Shown piece after piece: positions 5,952 through 13,210 of a stretch of 28,545 bases of DNA. The notes below the pieces were generated by a model. It saw nothing but the letters and a program-made list of their open reading frames with translations, was not told where the DNA came from and did not search any database. Origin of the DNA: UBA6814 sp040753075 (GTDB taxonomy: Bacteria > Desulfobacterota > Desulfovibrionia > Desulfovibrionales > Desulfovibrionaceae); contig JBFMHA010000047.1 in the NCBI GenBank assembly GCA_040753075.1, positions 1 to 28,545 on the forward strand. Reading direction: 5' to 3'. Every line of letters begins with the position of its first letter. The stretch's first letter is position 1. The translations under genes were made by a program, and so were the position numbers.

Positions 5952-8758
5952 AGCCGCCGCCGGTGGCCGCCTACCGCCTCCAACTCGGCCCGGGCTTCGG
6001 CTTCGCCCGCTGCCGCGAGGTCCTGCCCTACCTGGCCCGGCTGGGGGTCTCCCACATCTACGCCTCGCCCGTTTTCCGGGCCCGGCCCGGCTCCGACCAC
6101 GGCTACGACGTGTGCGACCACAACGCGGTGAATCCCGAACTGGGCAGCCTGGAGGAGTTCGTCGCGCTGCTGGAGGAGGCCCGCGGGCTGGGCCTGTCCT
6201 GGGTCCAGGACATCGTGCCCAACCACATGGCCGTGTCCGGGGACAACCCCCTGCTGGTGGACCTGCTGGAGAACGGCGAGGCCTCGCGCTTCGCCGCGTT
6301 CTTCGACATCGACTGGGAGCACCCCTGGCAGCGCCTGCGCGGCCGCATGCTGGCGCCGTTCCTGGGCGACTACTACGGCCGCACCCTGGAGCGGGGGGAG
6401 ATCGTCCTGCGCTACGACGCCGAGGGCTTTTTCGTCCAGTATTACGACCTGCGCCTGCCCGTCCGCCTGGACTCCTACCCGCGCATCCTCACCCACCGCC
6501 TGGACCGGCTGCGCGAGCGCCTTCCCCGGCAGGACCCGGAGTTCGTCAAGCTCCTGGGCGTGCTCTACACCCTCAAGACCCTGCCGACGGAGGAGCCGCT
6601 GGAGGAGCGCTACACCCAGATCGCCTTCGCCAAGAGCATGCTCTACGAGCTGTACCTGGGCTGCGAGCCCTTCCGGGACCACGTGGAGCGCAATCTGGCC
6701 GAGTTCAACGGCGGGGAGGGGGAGGGGCCGGAGCGTTTCGACCTGCTGGACGGCCTGCTGGCCGAGCAGCTCTTCCGGCTGGCCTCCTGGAAGGTGGCCG
6801 GCGAGGAGATCAACTACCGCCGGTTCTTCAGCATCAACCACCTGATCTCCATGCGGGTGGAGGAGGAGGCGGTCTTCCGGCACACCCACGGCCTGATCCT
6901 GGACCTGGTGCGCCGGGGCCTCTTCGCCGGGCTGCGGGTGGACCACATCGACGGCCTGTTCGACCCCTCGGCCTACCTGCTGCGGCTGCGCGACCACGCG
7001 CCCGAGGCCCTCGTCTGGGTGGAGAAGATCCTGGCCCAGGGCGAGGAGCCGCCCTTGTTCTGGCCGGTGCAGGGCACCACCGGCTACGACTTCCTGAACG
7101 CCTGCCTGCGGCTCTTCGTCCGGCCGGAAAGCGCCCGGGACTTCGACCGCATCCACGCCATGTTCGCCGGCCGGCGCATCACCCTGGCCGGCATCCTGCC
7201 CGGCCGCAAGGCCTGGATCATCGCCTCCCACATGGGCGGCGACGTGGACAACATGGCCCGGCTGGTCAATTCCGTGTCCGGCCGCGACCGCCACGGCTTC
7301 GACATCACCTTCCACGCCATCAAGCAGGCCATCGCCGAACTGCTCGTCCATTTCCCGGTGTACCGCACCTACCTGAGCCACGGCGCGGTGCGGGCCGCGG
7401 ACCTCACCTACATCCGTCTGGCGCTGCGCGCGGCGCGCCGGGCCAGGCCGGAGCTGGCCTTCGAGTTCGACTTCCTGGAGCGCTTCCTCCTGCTCCAGTT
7501 CGAGGAGCGCATGCGCGAGGAGGATCGCCGCCAGTGGACCCACTTCGTCATGCGCTTCCAGCAGGTCACCGGCCCGCTCATGGCCAAGGGCATGGAGGAC
7601 ACCGCCTTCTACCTGGCCAACCGGCTGCTCTGCCTCAACGAGGTGGGCGGCGATCCGGACACCTTCGGCGCGGCGCCCGAGGCCTGGCACGACTTCGTGC
7701 GGCAGCGGCGGGAGCGCTGGCCCCTGTCCCTGAACGCCAGCGCCACCCACGACACCAAGCGGGGCGAGGACGCCCGGGCTCGGCTCGCGGTCCTGTCCGA
7801 GATGCCCGAGGCCTGGGAGGACGCCCTGCGCCGCTTCTCCCGGGTCACGGCCCGGCGCACCCGGCTAGCCCCGGGCAGGCCGGCGCTGGACCCCAACGAC
7901 CTCTACCTGCTCTACCAGTCCCTGCTGGGCGCCTGGCCGTTCGCCGAAGCCGAGCGCCAGGGGTTCGTCCGGCGCTTCACCGGCTTTCTGGTCAAGGCCC
8001 TGCGCGAGGGCAAGGAGAACTCCAACTGGCTCTCGCCCCACGAGAGCTACGAGCAGGCCTTCACCCGCTTCGCCGAAGGCGTCCTCCGCCCCGGCAGGCG
8101 CAACGCCTTCCTGCGGGAGTTCATCCCCCTGTGGGAGCGGGTGGCCCTGCACGGCGTGGTGGCGTCCCTGGCCCAGACCCTGCTCAAGATCGCCGCGCCC
8201 GGAGTCCCGGACTTCTACCAGGGCGCGGAGCTGTGGGACTTCTCCCTGGTGGACCCGGACAACCGGAGGCCGGTGGACTTCGCGGCGCGGGCCCGTATGC
8301 TGGAGGATCTGGAGCGCGGTCCGGGTCCGGATCCGGACCGGTTCTGCGCCGACCTCCTGGGCGGGTACGCCGACGGCCGGATCAAGCTGTTCCTCATCCA
8401 GCGGGCCCTGGCCGCCCGGAACCGGGACCCGGGGCTCTTCGCCCACGGCGAGTACCAGCCCCTGGCCTGCGAGGGGCGCCGGGCCGGGATGGCCGTGGCC
8501 TTTCTCCGCCGCCGCGGCCCGAGCGCGGCCGTGGCCGTGGTCCCGCGCCTGACCTCCGCCGCGTCGCCGGGCCGCTTCCCCCTGGGACCGTTCTGGGAGG
8601 ATGCCCGGGTGCTCCTGCCCGTTGACCTGCCCGGCCCCCTGGTCGAAGCCCTTACCGGAACCGTCCTGTCCGGCGGCGACGCCCTCTACCTCTCGGACGT
8701 CCTCGCCCGCCTCCCCGTGGCCCTGTTCCTGGCCGGCGAGGTGGCGGCCGGGGCCTGA
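5948..8758 (+). CDS. treY: Malto-oligosyltrehalose synthase
   Basis: The protein has 936 residues. It is the GH13 enzyme that converts the reducing-end alpha-1,4 bond of maltodextrins into an alpha,alpha-1,1 bond. The start is taken as the GTG at 5948, which overlaps the treZ stop in GTGA; the protein then begins with the family-typical AAYRLQLGPGFGF. Signatures include SPVFRARPGSDHGYDV, QDIVPNHMA, LRVDHIDGL with nucleophile D332, VEKIL with acid/base E359, and ATHDTKRGED with D602. FYQGAEL near residue 758 is also typical. The frame extends unbroken far upstream of 5948, but that stretch lies opposite treZ and has no family similarity. It probably shares the treZ promoter. Confidence 0.96.
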   Translation: MKPPPVAAYRLQLGPGFGFARCREVLPYLARLGVSHIYASPVFRARPGSDHGYDVCDHNAVNPELGSLEEFVALLEEARGLGLSWVQDIVPNHMAVSGDNPLLVDLLENGEASRFAAFFDIDWEHPWQRLRGRMLAPFLGDYYGRTLERGEIVLRYDAEGFFVQYYDLRLPVRLDSYPRILTHRLDRLRERLPRQDPEFVKLLGVLYTLKTLPTEEPLEERYTQIAFAKSMLYELYLGCEPFRDHVERNLAEFNGGEGEGPERFDLLDGLLAEQLFRLASWKVAGEEINYRRFFSINHLISMRVEEEAVFRHTHGLILDLVRRGLFAGLRVDHIDGLFDPSAYLLRLRDHAPEALVWVEKILAQGEEPPLFWPVQGTTGYDFLNACLRLFVRPESARDFDRIHAMFAGRRITLAGILPGRKAWIIASHMGGDVDNMARLVNSVSGRDRHGFDITFHAIKQAIAELLVHFPVYRTYLSHGAVRAADLTYIRLALRAARRARPELAFEFDFLERFLLLQFEERMREEDRRQWTHFVMRFQQVTGPLMAKGMEDTAFYLANRLLCLNEVGGDPDTFGAAPEAWHDFVRQRRERWPLSLNASATHDTKRGEDARARLAVLSEMPEAWEDALRRFSRVTARRTRLAPGRPALDPNDLYLLYQSLLGAWPFAEAERQGFVRRFTGFLVKALREGKENSNWLSPHESYEQAFTRFAEGVLRPGRRNAFLREFIPLWERVALHGVVASLAQTLLKIAAPGVPDFYQGAELWDFSLVDPDNRRPVDFAARARMLEDLERGPGPDPDRFCADLLGGYADGRIKLFLIQRALAARNRDPGLFAHGEYQPLACEGRRAGMAVAFLRRRGPSAAVAVVPRLTSAASPGRFPLGPFWEDARVLLPVDLPGPLVEALTGTVLSGGDALYLSDVLARLPVALFLAGEVAAGA

Positions 8759-8789
8759 GCCGGGGATGGCGCGCCAGCCGGAGAAGGCC

Positions 8790-8818
8790 TTGTCCGGATA
8801 TGCGGCGCTTGATATATC
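8790..8818 (+). promoter_or_regulatory. Sigma-70-like promoter
   Basis: TTGTCC (8790-8795) and TATATC (8813-8818) have a 17-bp spacer. Transcription would start near 8825, giving a leader of only about 12 bases, which contains the AAAGGGGG ribosome binding site. This excludes the TTG at 8819 as the start codon of the next gene. Confidence 0.65.
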
Positions 8819-8836
8819 TTGCCCAAAGGGGGCGCC

Positions 8837-9226
8837 ATGTGGTGGTTCATCATCGCACTGGTCGTGGTCTGGGTGGTGGCGCAGGCCCATGGAGCGGCGA
8901 AGGCGACCCGGGCCATCTGCGAGGTCGGCGCGGACACGGCTCGGCGCTGCGGGGAGCTTGCCAGGGAGATGGAGGAAGCCGAAGGGGAAGGCGAGGACCA
9001 CGGTACGCTCAGTATCCGCCTCACCGGCTCCCCGGGAGCCAGGAGGCAGACCCTCCAGATGCTGGAGGGACTCCTTCCCAAGCTGGAAGGAGCAGAACTG
9101 GTGGTCCACATCGCCGTCCCGGAAGAACGGTTGGCCGAGACGAAACAGGAAGTCGCCAGACTCGTCGAGGAGATGAAGGCTGGGAAAGTGGGCCTGGAGG
9201 TCATCTCCAAGCCTCCCTCCCTTTGA
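8837..9226 (+). CDS. Small membrane-anchored protein of unknown function
   Basis: The protein has 129 residues and begins MWWFIIALVVVWVVAQAHG, a single N-terminal membrane helix or uncleaved signal anchor. A short Cys-containing helix (about 20-45) and a soluble domain of alternating strands and charged helices (about 50-125) follow. I recognise no family. The ATG at 8837 has a ribosome binding site and a matching promoter. A gene for a small lipoprotein follows after 46 bases on the same strand, so they may be co-transcribed. A real gene is supported by codon bias and the promoter; the function is unknown. Confidence 0.75.
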   Translation: MWWFIIALVVVWVVAQAHGAAKATRAICEVGADTARRCGELAREMEEAEGEGEDHGTLSIRLTGSPGARRQTLQMLEGLLPKLEGAELVVHIAVPEERLAETKQEVARLVEEMKAGKVGLEVISKPPSL

Positions 9227-9240
9227 CCTCCCCGGCCGCA

Positions 9241-9268
9241 GGAGGTATCACCTCCAAAACCTGGAGGT
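9241..9268 (+). promoter_or_regulatory. Possible ribosome-binding-site toggle
   Basis: GGAGGT (9241-9246), ACCTCC (9250-9255) and GGAGGT (9263-9268) follow one another. The last GGAGGT is the ribosome binding site of the lipoprotein gene starting at 9273. ACCTCC can pair with either copy, so the leader could mask or expose the site. The pairing is visible; a regulatory role is inference. Confidence 0.3.
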
Positions 9269-9272
9269 TCCC

Positions 9273-9572
9273 ATGCGCCGACCCCTGCTTCTCCCGCTCC
9301 TGCTCCTGGCTGCGCTCCTGTCCCTGTCCGCCTGCGGCGGCTCCAAGGAATACAAGGGATCGGAACACACCCACGACAAGTGGCAGGTGGAGTGGGACAA
9401 CTGCATCTGGGACGCCACCCACAAGCTCCAGGACGACGGCTCCTACGTGGAGGTCCAGGTTCCGGAAGACAAGCTGAACGCCCTGGCTGACCAGTGCATG
9501 CAGAAGAAGGGCTACCACCTGAAGACCGCGGAAGACGAGAAGAAGGAGAAAAAGGGCTGGCTCTGGTGGTGA
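9273..9572 (+). CDS. Small lipoprotein of unknown function
   Basis: The protein has 99 residues with a basic N terminus, a leucine-rich hydrophobic segment and the lipobox LSAC (C21), which indicates lipidation and export. The mature part is charged and contains two further cysteines: one in the N-terminal half (DNCIWDATHKL) and one near residue 76 (ALADQCMQKKGYHL). They could form a disulfide. It ends in a Lys-rich tail, KKEKKGWLWW. The overall plan (Cys, short amphipathic segment, second Cys before KGY) resembles small outer-membrane lipoproteins annotated only as hypothetical. GGAGGT precedes the start. Confidence 0.8.
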   Translation: MRRPLLLPLLLLAALLSLSACGGSKEYKGSEHTHDKWQVEWDNCIWDATHKLQDDGSYVEVQVPEDKLNALADQCMQKKGYHLKTAEDEKKEKKGWLWW

Positions 9573-9590
9573 CCCCGTCCCGCATTCTTC

Positions 9591-9623
9591 CCGCGGGCCT
9601 TTGACCCGGGTCAAAGCCCGCGG
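9591..9623. promoter_or_regulatory. FNR/HcpR-type operator upstream of the ferredoxin-like gene
   Basis: The core CTTTGACCCGGGTCAAAG (9599-9616) is a perfect 18-bp palindrome. It is flanked by CCGCGGGC (9591-9598) and GCCCGCGG (9616-9623), so the whole is nearly one long inverted repeat with a single unpaired base. The TTTGACC/GGTCAAA half sites are identical to those at 1745-1760. The centre (9607.5) lies 29.5 bp before the -10 hexamer at 9637, again the spacing of a class II activator site. Confidence 0.75.
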
Positions 9624-9636
9624 CCCCTCCCGGGGC

Positions 9637-9642
9637 TATGCT
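9637..9642 (+). promoter_or_regulatory. -10 element of the ferredoxin-like gene promoter
   Basis: TATGCT lies at nearly the same distance from the palindrome centre as TATATC does at 1781. A start near 9649 excludes the ATG at 9638 as the initiation codon and supports the ATG at 9677. Confidence 0.55.
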
Positions 9643-9676
9643 CTCCCCGTACAGCACAGGAACCAAGGAGAGCCAC

Positions 9677-10513
9677 ATGCCCATCCGCAAGATCATCCAG
9701 ATAGACGAAGACAAGTGCACCGGCTGCGGGGCCTGCGTGCCCGGCTGCGCCGAGGCCGCCCTGGCCATCGTGGACGGCAAGGCCCGGCTGGTGAAGGACA
9801 TCTACTGCGACGGCCTGGGCGCCTGCCTGGGCCACTGCCCCGAGGGCGCGCTGACCATCGTCGAGCGGGAGGCCCCGGACTTCGACGAGGCCGCGGCCCT
9901 GGCCTACGCCGCCGCCATCGGCCACCCGGCCGCCCCCAAGGCCCATCCCGCCCCCGCCCCCGCCCCCGGGCCGGCGGCCTTGGCCAAGGCCCCCTGCGGC
10001 TGCCCGGGCCAGGCGGTCATGAGCCTCAAGCCCGCCGCCCCCAAGGCGGGTCCTGTCCCGTTCGCGCCCCAGCCCGGCCCCCAGCCCGGCCCCGGCGGCC
10101 GGCCCGCGCCCTTTGCTCCGGCCCCGGCCGGGGAGGGCATGAACGACCTGGGCCACTGGCCGGTGCAGATCCGCCTGGTCCCGCCCGACGCGCCGTTCCT
10201 GCGCGGGGCCGACCTGGTGGTGGCCGCGGACTGCGCGGCCGTGGCCGTGGCCGACTTCCACCGCCGCTTCGTGCGCGACAAGGCCATCCTCATGGGCTGC
10301 CCCAAGTTCGACGGCGACGCGGACTACGCCGGCCGCTTCGCCGAACTCTTCGCCCGCTCGGGCGTGCGCTCCGTCACCGTGGTCCGCCTGGAGGTCCCCT
10401 GCTGCGCCGGCCTCCCCGCCATGGTCCGCGCCGGCCTGGCCGCCGCGGGCAAGGATATTCCGTACCGGGAGATCGTGGTCACGCGCGACGGGCGCCTGCA
10501 GCCGGCAGCGTAG
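9677..10513 (+). CDS. Two-cluster ferredoxin-like protein (FrdX type, associated with hybrid cluster protein)
   Basis: The protein has 278 residues in three parts. Residues 1-60 form a bacterial ferredoxin fold with C14, C17, C20 and C24 in the first motif. In the second motif C44, C50 and C54 are present but the position-47 cysteine is Leu, so the second cluster has only three of its usual ligands. Residues 85-155 are an Ala/Pro-rich linker interrupted by CGCPG (107-111). Residues 158-278 form a conserved domain with MGCPKFDGD and EVPCCAGL, also cysteine-containing. In Desulfovibrio a similar ferredoxin-like gene accompanies hcp and belongs to the HcpR regulon. Here it is about 8 kb away but carries the same type of operator. 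It is probably an electron donor to, or partner of, Hcp. The ATG at 9677 has AAGGAG upstream. Confidence 0.88.
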   Translation: MPIRKIIQIDEDKCTGCGACVPGCAEAALAIVDGKARLVKDIYCDGLGACLGHCPEGALTIVEREAPDFDEAAALAYAAAIGHPAAPKAHPAPAPAPGPAALAKAPCGCPGQAVMSLKPAAPKAGPVPFAPQPGPQPGPGGRPAPFAPAPAGEGMNDLGHWPVQIRLVPPDAPFLRGADLVVAADCAAVAVADFHRRFVRDKAILMGCPKFDGDADYAGRFAELFARSGVRSVTVVRLEVPCCAGLPAMVRAGLAAAGKDIPYREIVVTRDGRLQPAA

Positions 10514-10754
10514 GTAGCGCGGGAGGCCCCGTACCCTCCCGGGGGGCCAACGGGCCGACGGCCCTTTGGAATCCCCATCGGTTTCCGCGCCCCTCCCGGG
10601 GCCGCCGCCTTCGCCGGATCGCGTCAACCCCCATTTCGCGTCTCTTTTCGTCCCGTTTCAGGTCTTTTGTAGGCATTTTTCGACTACCCCGGAATTCCGG
10701 GTCTAGGCTGCGGGGAAAAACCGGCGGCCGTGCGCCGCCCAAAAGGAGCATCCC

Positions 10755-12107
10755 ATGACGCGGCGTATCGGCAACCACCTGGTGTCCTGTGCCCTGACCC
10801 TCGGCCCCCGGGGCCGCATCGCGGAGAAACTGGAGCGGGTGGGCCACCGGGAGGTTCGCTTCGCCTACGAGTACGACCCCAAGGGCCGGCTCGTCCGGGT
10901 GGCGCGGGACGGCCGGCCCGTGGAGGAGTACGGCTACGACGCGCTGGGCCGGCGGGCCTGGGACTGGACCCGGGAGCGGGGCCGGCGCAGGCTGTCGTAC
11001 GATGGCGCGGACCGGCTGCGGCGGGCCGGGGCGGTGGAGTACTACTACGGCCTGGACGACACCCTGGCCTGCCGCCGCGACCGGCAGGGGTCGCTCCACC
11101 TGGACTACGGCCGCAACCTGGGCCTGCGCAGCCTGCACGACCGGCGCGGCCGGGCCGTGAACTTCCGCACCTCCCGGCGCGGCCAGCCCCTGGAGAAGCG
11201 CGCGGGAGGCGAGGCGATCGAGAGCTTCCGCTGGCTGGACCTGGTGCGCCTGGCCGAGTACCGGTCCCTGGACAAGGGCTACCGGCTGGCGTTCCATTAC
11301 CGGGACGGCCATCGGCTGCCCTATGCCGCGACCTGCGGCGACGGGGAGGGTTCGCAGGCGTGGACCCTGGGCTACGACCAGGTGGGCAGCCTGAAGGCCG
11401 TGGGCGACGAGTCGGGGAGTCTGGTAAAGACGATTGACTATGACAGCTTCGGGAATGTACTTTCCGAAGACTGGCCCTGGCTGTTCATCCCCATCGGCTT
11501 CGCCGGCGGCCTGCGCGACCGGGACACGGGCTTCGTGCGGTTCGGCCGCCGGGACTGCGACCCGGACATCGGCCGCTTCGTGGCCCAGGACCCGGCCGGC
11601 GACGCCGGCGGCGACCACGACCTCTACGAATACTGCGTGGACGATCCGGTCAACGCGGTGGATCCGAAGGGGTTGTGGGCGGTCAAGGCGAGTCTGTACC
11701 CGGGTGGCTTCGGTGGTGGTTTCGGCCTTGGCGTGAACCCGGACGGAACACCCTTCGTGAGCGGAGAGTTTGGCGCGGGGATCAGTGGCGGCGTTTCCTA
11801 CGACCCGGAGGGTAAAAGCCCTGGATACGACCCCAGCGCTCCGCACAGCATAGGCGTTGGAGGGTTTGCCCAGGCATCGGCCGGCGCTGGTCCGGCGAAA
11901 GTGGGGGCGAAGACAGGGGCAGGTGCGGCCTTCAACACAGAGACCGGGGAAGGGCGCGCCTACACGATTCCGCTTGACGAAGTAAAACCGACCATCACGC
12001 CAGGCGGATCTGGAAGCATTGGCATCAAGGGCGGAGTCTCCGCCGGAGTGGAGGTGGGCGTACCGTTATGGTGGCTCAAGAAAGACGAGGGGAAGAAGGC
12101 GGAATAG
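10755..12107 (+). CDS. Short RHS-repeat protein with variable C-terminal domain
   Basis: The protein has 450 residues and no signal peptide. Several YD-type repeats are seen (YEYDPKGRL near 39, YGYDALGRR near 59, LSYDGADRL near 80, IDYDSFGN near 227). The RHS-associated core then runs from about 231 to 308 (FAGGLRDRDTGFVRFG, IGRFVAQDP, YEYCVDDPVNAVDPKGLW). Beyond the core, 142 residues form the exchangeable C-terminal domain. It is rich in Gly, Ala and Ser with alternating hydrophobic residues and shows no nuclease or deaminase motif that I recognise. Full-length RHS toxins are far longer, so this is a miniature or an orphan module. A downstream gene overlaps its 3' end, and a second copy of the core lies at 12638. 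AAAAGGAG precedes the start. Confidence 0.88.
   Translation: MTRRIGNHLVSCALTLGPRGRIAEKLERVGHREVRFAYEYDPKGRLVRVARDGRPVEEYGYDALGRRAWDWTRERGRRRLSYDGADRLRRAGAVEYYYGLDDTLACRRDRQGSLHLDYGRNLGLRSLHDRRGRAVNFRTSRRGQPLEKRAGGEAIESFRWLDLVRLAEYRSLDKGYRLAFHYRDGHRLPYAATCGDGEGSQAWTLGYDQVGSLKAVGDESGSLVKTIDYDSFGNVLSEDWPWLFIPIGFAGGLRDRDTGFVRFGRRDCDPDIGRFVAQDPAGDAGGDHDLYEYCVDDPVNAVDPKGLWAVKASLYPGGFGGGFGLGVNPDGTPFVSGEFGAGISGGVSYDPEGKSPGYDPSAPHSIGVGGFAQASAGAGPAKVGAKTGAGAAFNTETGEGRAYTIPLDEVKPTITPGGSGSIGIKGGVSAGVEVGVPLWWLKKDEGKKAE
11494..11624 (+). repeat. RHS core segment, first copy of a 131-bp direct repeat
   Basis: This segment of the RHS gene recurs at 12638-12768 with five mismatches in 131 bp and no gap. The copies end abruptly at the same point, CACGACCTC, after which the sequences are unrelated. 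Confidence 0.9.
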
Positions 12108-12448
12108 CGCCGTGGCTTCCCCTCATCCGTTTCATTCTGGCCGTGATCCTCCTGTATCTTGTTTTTTTATGGTCAACTTTTACGGCTGTTCCCTATAGAT
12201 ATTTAAAAAGTCAAATGATAAATACTACATGTGAGCAATGTGGCGGCATAATACAAGACGTCAGGATTGATCTTGAGGGGGGACTGGAGCATTATACTCA
12301 GGGTTTTATGGAGAGAACAGGAAGCTTCAAGGCGTCCATCATTATAAAGACTATGAAAAGAACCTGTTTTGCTACCGTAAAAATGGAAATCGTTGAGGGA
12401 AAATGGAGATTGATTGATAAGAGTATCAATGGATGTAAGGATAAATAG
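12068..12448 (+). CDS. Small membrane protein overlapping the RHS gene, candidate immunity or accessory protein
   Basis: The protein has 126 residues with one membrane helix (about residues 19-40, LIRFILAVILLYLVFLWSTF) and an 85-residue domain containing TTCEQCGG and two later cysteines. It begins 40 bases inside the end of the RHS gene in another frame, as is common for genes paired with polymorphic toxins. From about 12160 the DNA becomes A/T-rich, unlike everything around it, which suggests recent acquisition as cargo. I recognise no family. The alternative is an unrelated insertion that happens to overlap. AGGTGGG lies about 10 bases before the ATG. Confidence 0.65.
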   Translation: MVAQERRGEEGGIAPWLPLIRFILAVILLYLVFLWSTFTAVPYRYLKSQMINTTCEQCGGIIQDVRIDLEGGLEHYTQGFMERTGSFKASIIIKTMKRTCFATVKMEIVEGKWRLIDKSINGCKDK

Positions 12449-12453
12449 CAAGT

Positions 12454-12637
12454 TGTCGCTCAAAGTGTACTGATCTGGTGTACAGAGATAGTATTCACCT
12501 GACACCGCCGCCCCTGGCGGGGTGGGTTTAGGTTGCCTTCTTCGCCTTCTTCGTCTGCTCTTCCTTAGGCAGCCCTTCCAGGAATACCTGGAAAGGGGTT
12601 CTGCCCGTCATGCATAACAATGCGAGGTTACTCCTCC
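12454..12637 (-). mobile_element. Remnant of an insertion sequence end (IS481-like, tentative)
   Basis: On the minus strand the segment holds the C-terminal codons of a transposase and then about 75 bases to a possible terminal repeat beginning TGTCGCTC at 12454, or TGTACAGAG at 12479. The left side is bounded by the stop of the A/T-rich gene; the right side ends exactly where the displaced RHS core begins. The IS family assignment comes from memory of similar transposase tails and needs a search. Confidence 0.45.
12528..12637 (-). pseudogene. 3' fragment of a transposase gene
   Basis: Read on the minus strand and ending at the TAA at 12530-12528, the frame encodes CMTGRTPFQVFLEGLPKEE followed by a Lys-rich tail. 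GRTPFQxFL is typical of the C terminus of integrase-core (DDE) transposases of the IS481 type. The catalytic region is gone. Confidence 0.5.
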
Positions 12638-12783
12638 TCGGCTTCGCCGGCGGGCTGCGGGACCGGGACACGGGCTTCGTGCGGTTCGGCCGCCGGGACT
12701 ACGACCCGGGCATCGGCCGCTTCGTGGCCCAGGACCCGGCCGGCGACACCGGCGGCGACCACGACCTCCAGAGTAAAACATGA
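12610..12783 (+). pseudogene. Displaced RHS core fragment
   Basis: From 12638 the DNA repeats the RHS core of the upstream gene (131 bp, five mismatches), giving GFAGGLRDRDTGFVRFG and IGRFVAQDPAGD in frame. A stop at 12781 comes shortly after the repeat ends. The frame is nominally open from the ATG at 12610, but those first codons lie in the transposase remnant. This looks like an orphan RHS tip left by recombination, not a functional gene. Confidence 0.75.
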
Positions 12784-13151
12784 ATGGGACAGATGGATGC
12801 ATTGGAATCCAACAAGAGGATGCGAGGAGCGCATGTGAGCCTGTCCGACGAATGGGGAAACGTAGCGATTTATCGGTGATGCGCAAGAATTTTTCGCACG
12901 CATTTGCCCCAGGATCGTTTCTCGTGATGCCTCGCGTCCTTGAAAAAGACGGGGTTTGATTCACGGGACAGGCTCCATTGGTGGGGTCAATGCCGATGAG
13001 CTTCTGGAGCAGGACATGTCAACAGGATTCACCCCTTCAGTTTTCCTGAAGAAGGACTCCCCATGACGAGGTCTGGGACCGAAGGCCCCGGCCCGGGGCT
13101 GCAAGGGCGCGGGGAGCCTCCCCTGCCGGGGTCCGGGACAGCGCACATCAT
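12784..13151. other. Stretch without a supported gene
   Basis: No frame here has convincing codon usage or family similarity on either strand. A 33-codon plus-strand frame starts at 12784, in phase with the RHS fragment but separated from it by a stop; it may be the decayed C-terminal domain of that fragment. A small hairpin, CTTCAG-TTTTC-CTGAAG, lies near 13037-13053. Confidence 0.5.
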
Positions 13152-13187
13152 AAAAAAACGCGGGCCGGGAGGCGACTCCCGGCCCGC
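13152..13187 (-). terminator. Rho-independent terminator of the ior operon
   Basis: Read on the minus strand, a 12-bp perfect stem (13187-13176 with 13171-13160) closes a four-base loop and is followed by a run of seven T. Confidence 0.93.
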
Positions 13188-13210
13188 TTGGCTTCTGCGC
13201 GTCCGCCAGC

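Noticed and set aside
8819..8836. TTG at 8819 as start of the small membrane protein gene
   Set aside because: It would lie before the predicted transcription start; the ATG at 8837 has a proper ribosome binding site.
12608..12964. Minus-strand open frame of 118 codons
   Set aside because: Half of it is antisense to the RHS core copy and the rest has no recognisable composition or ribosome binding site.
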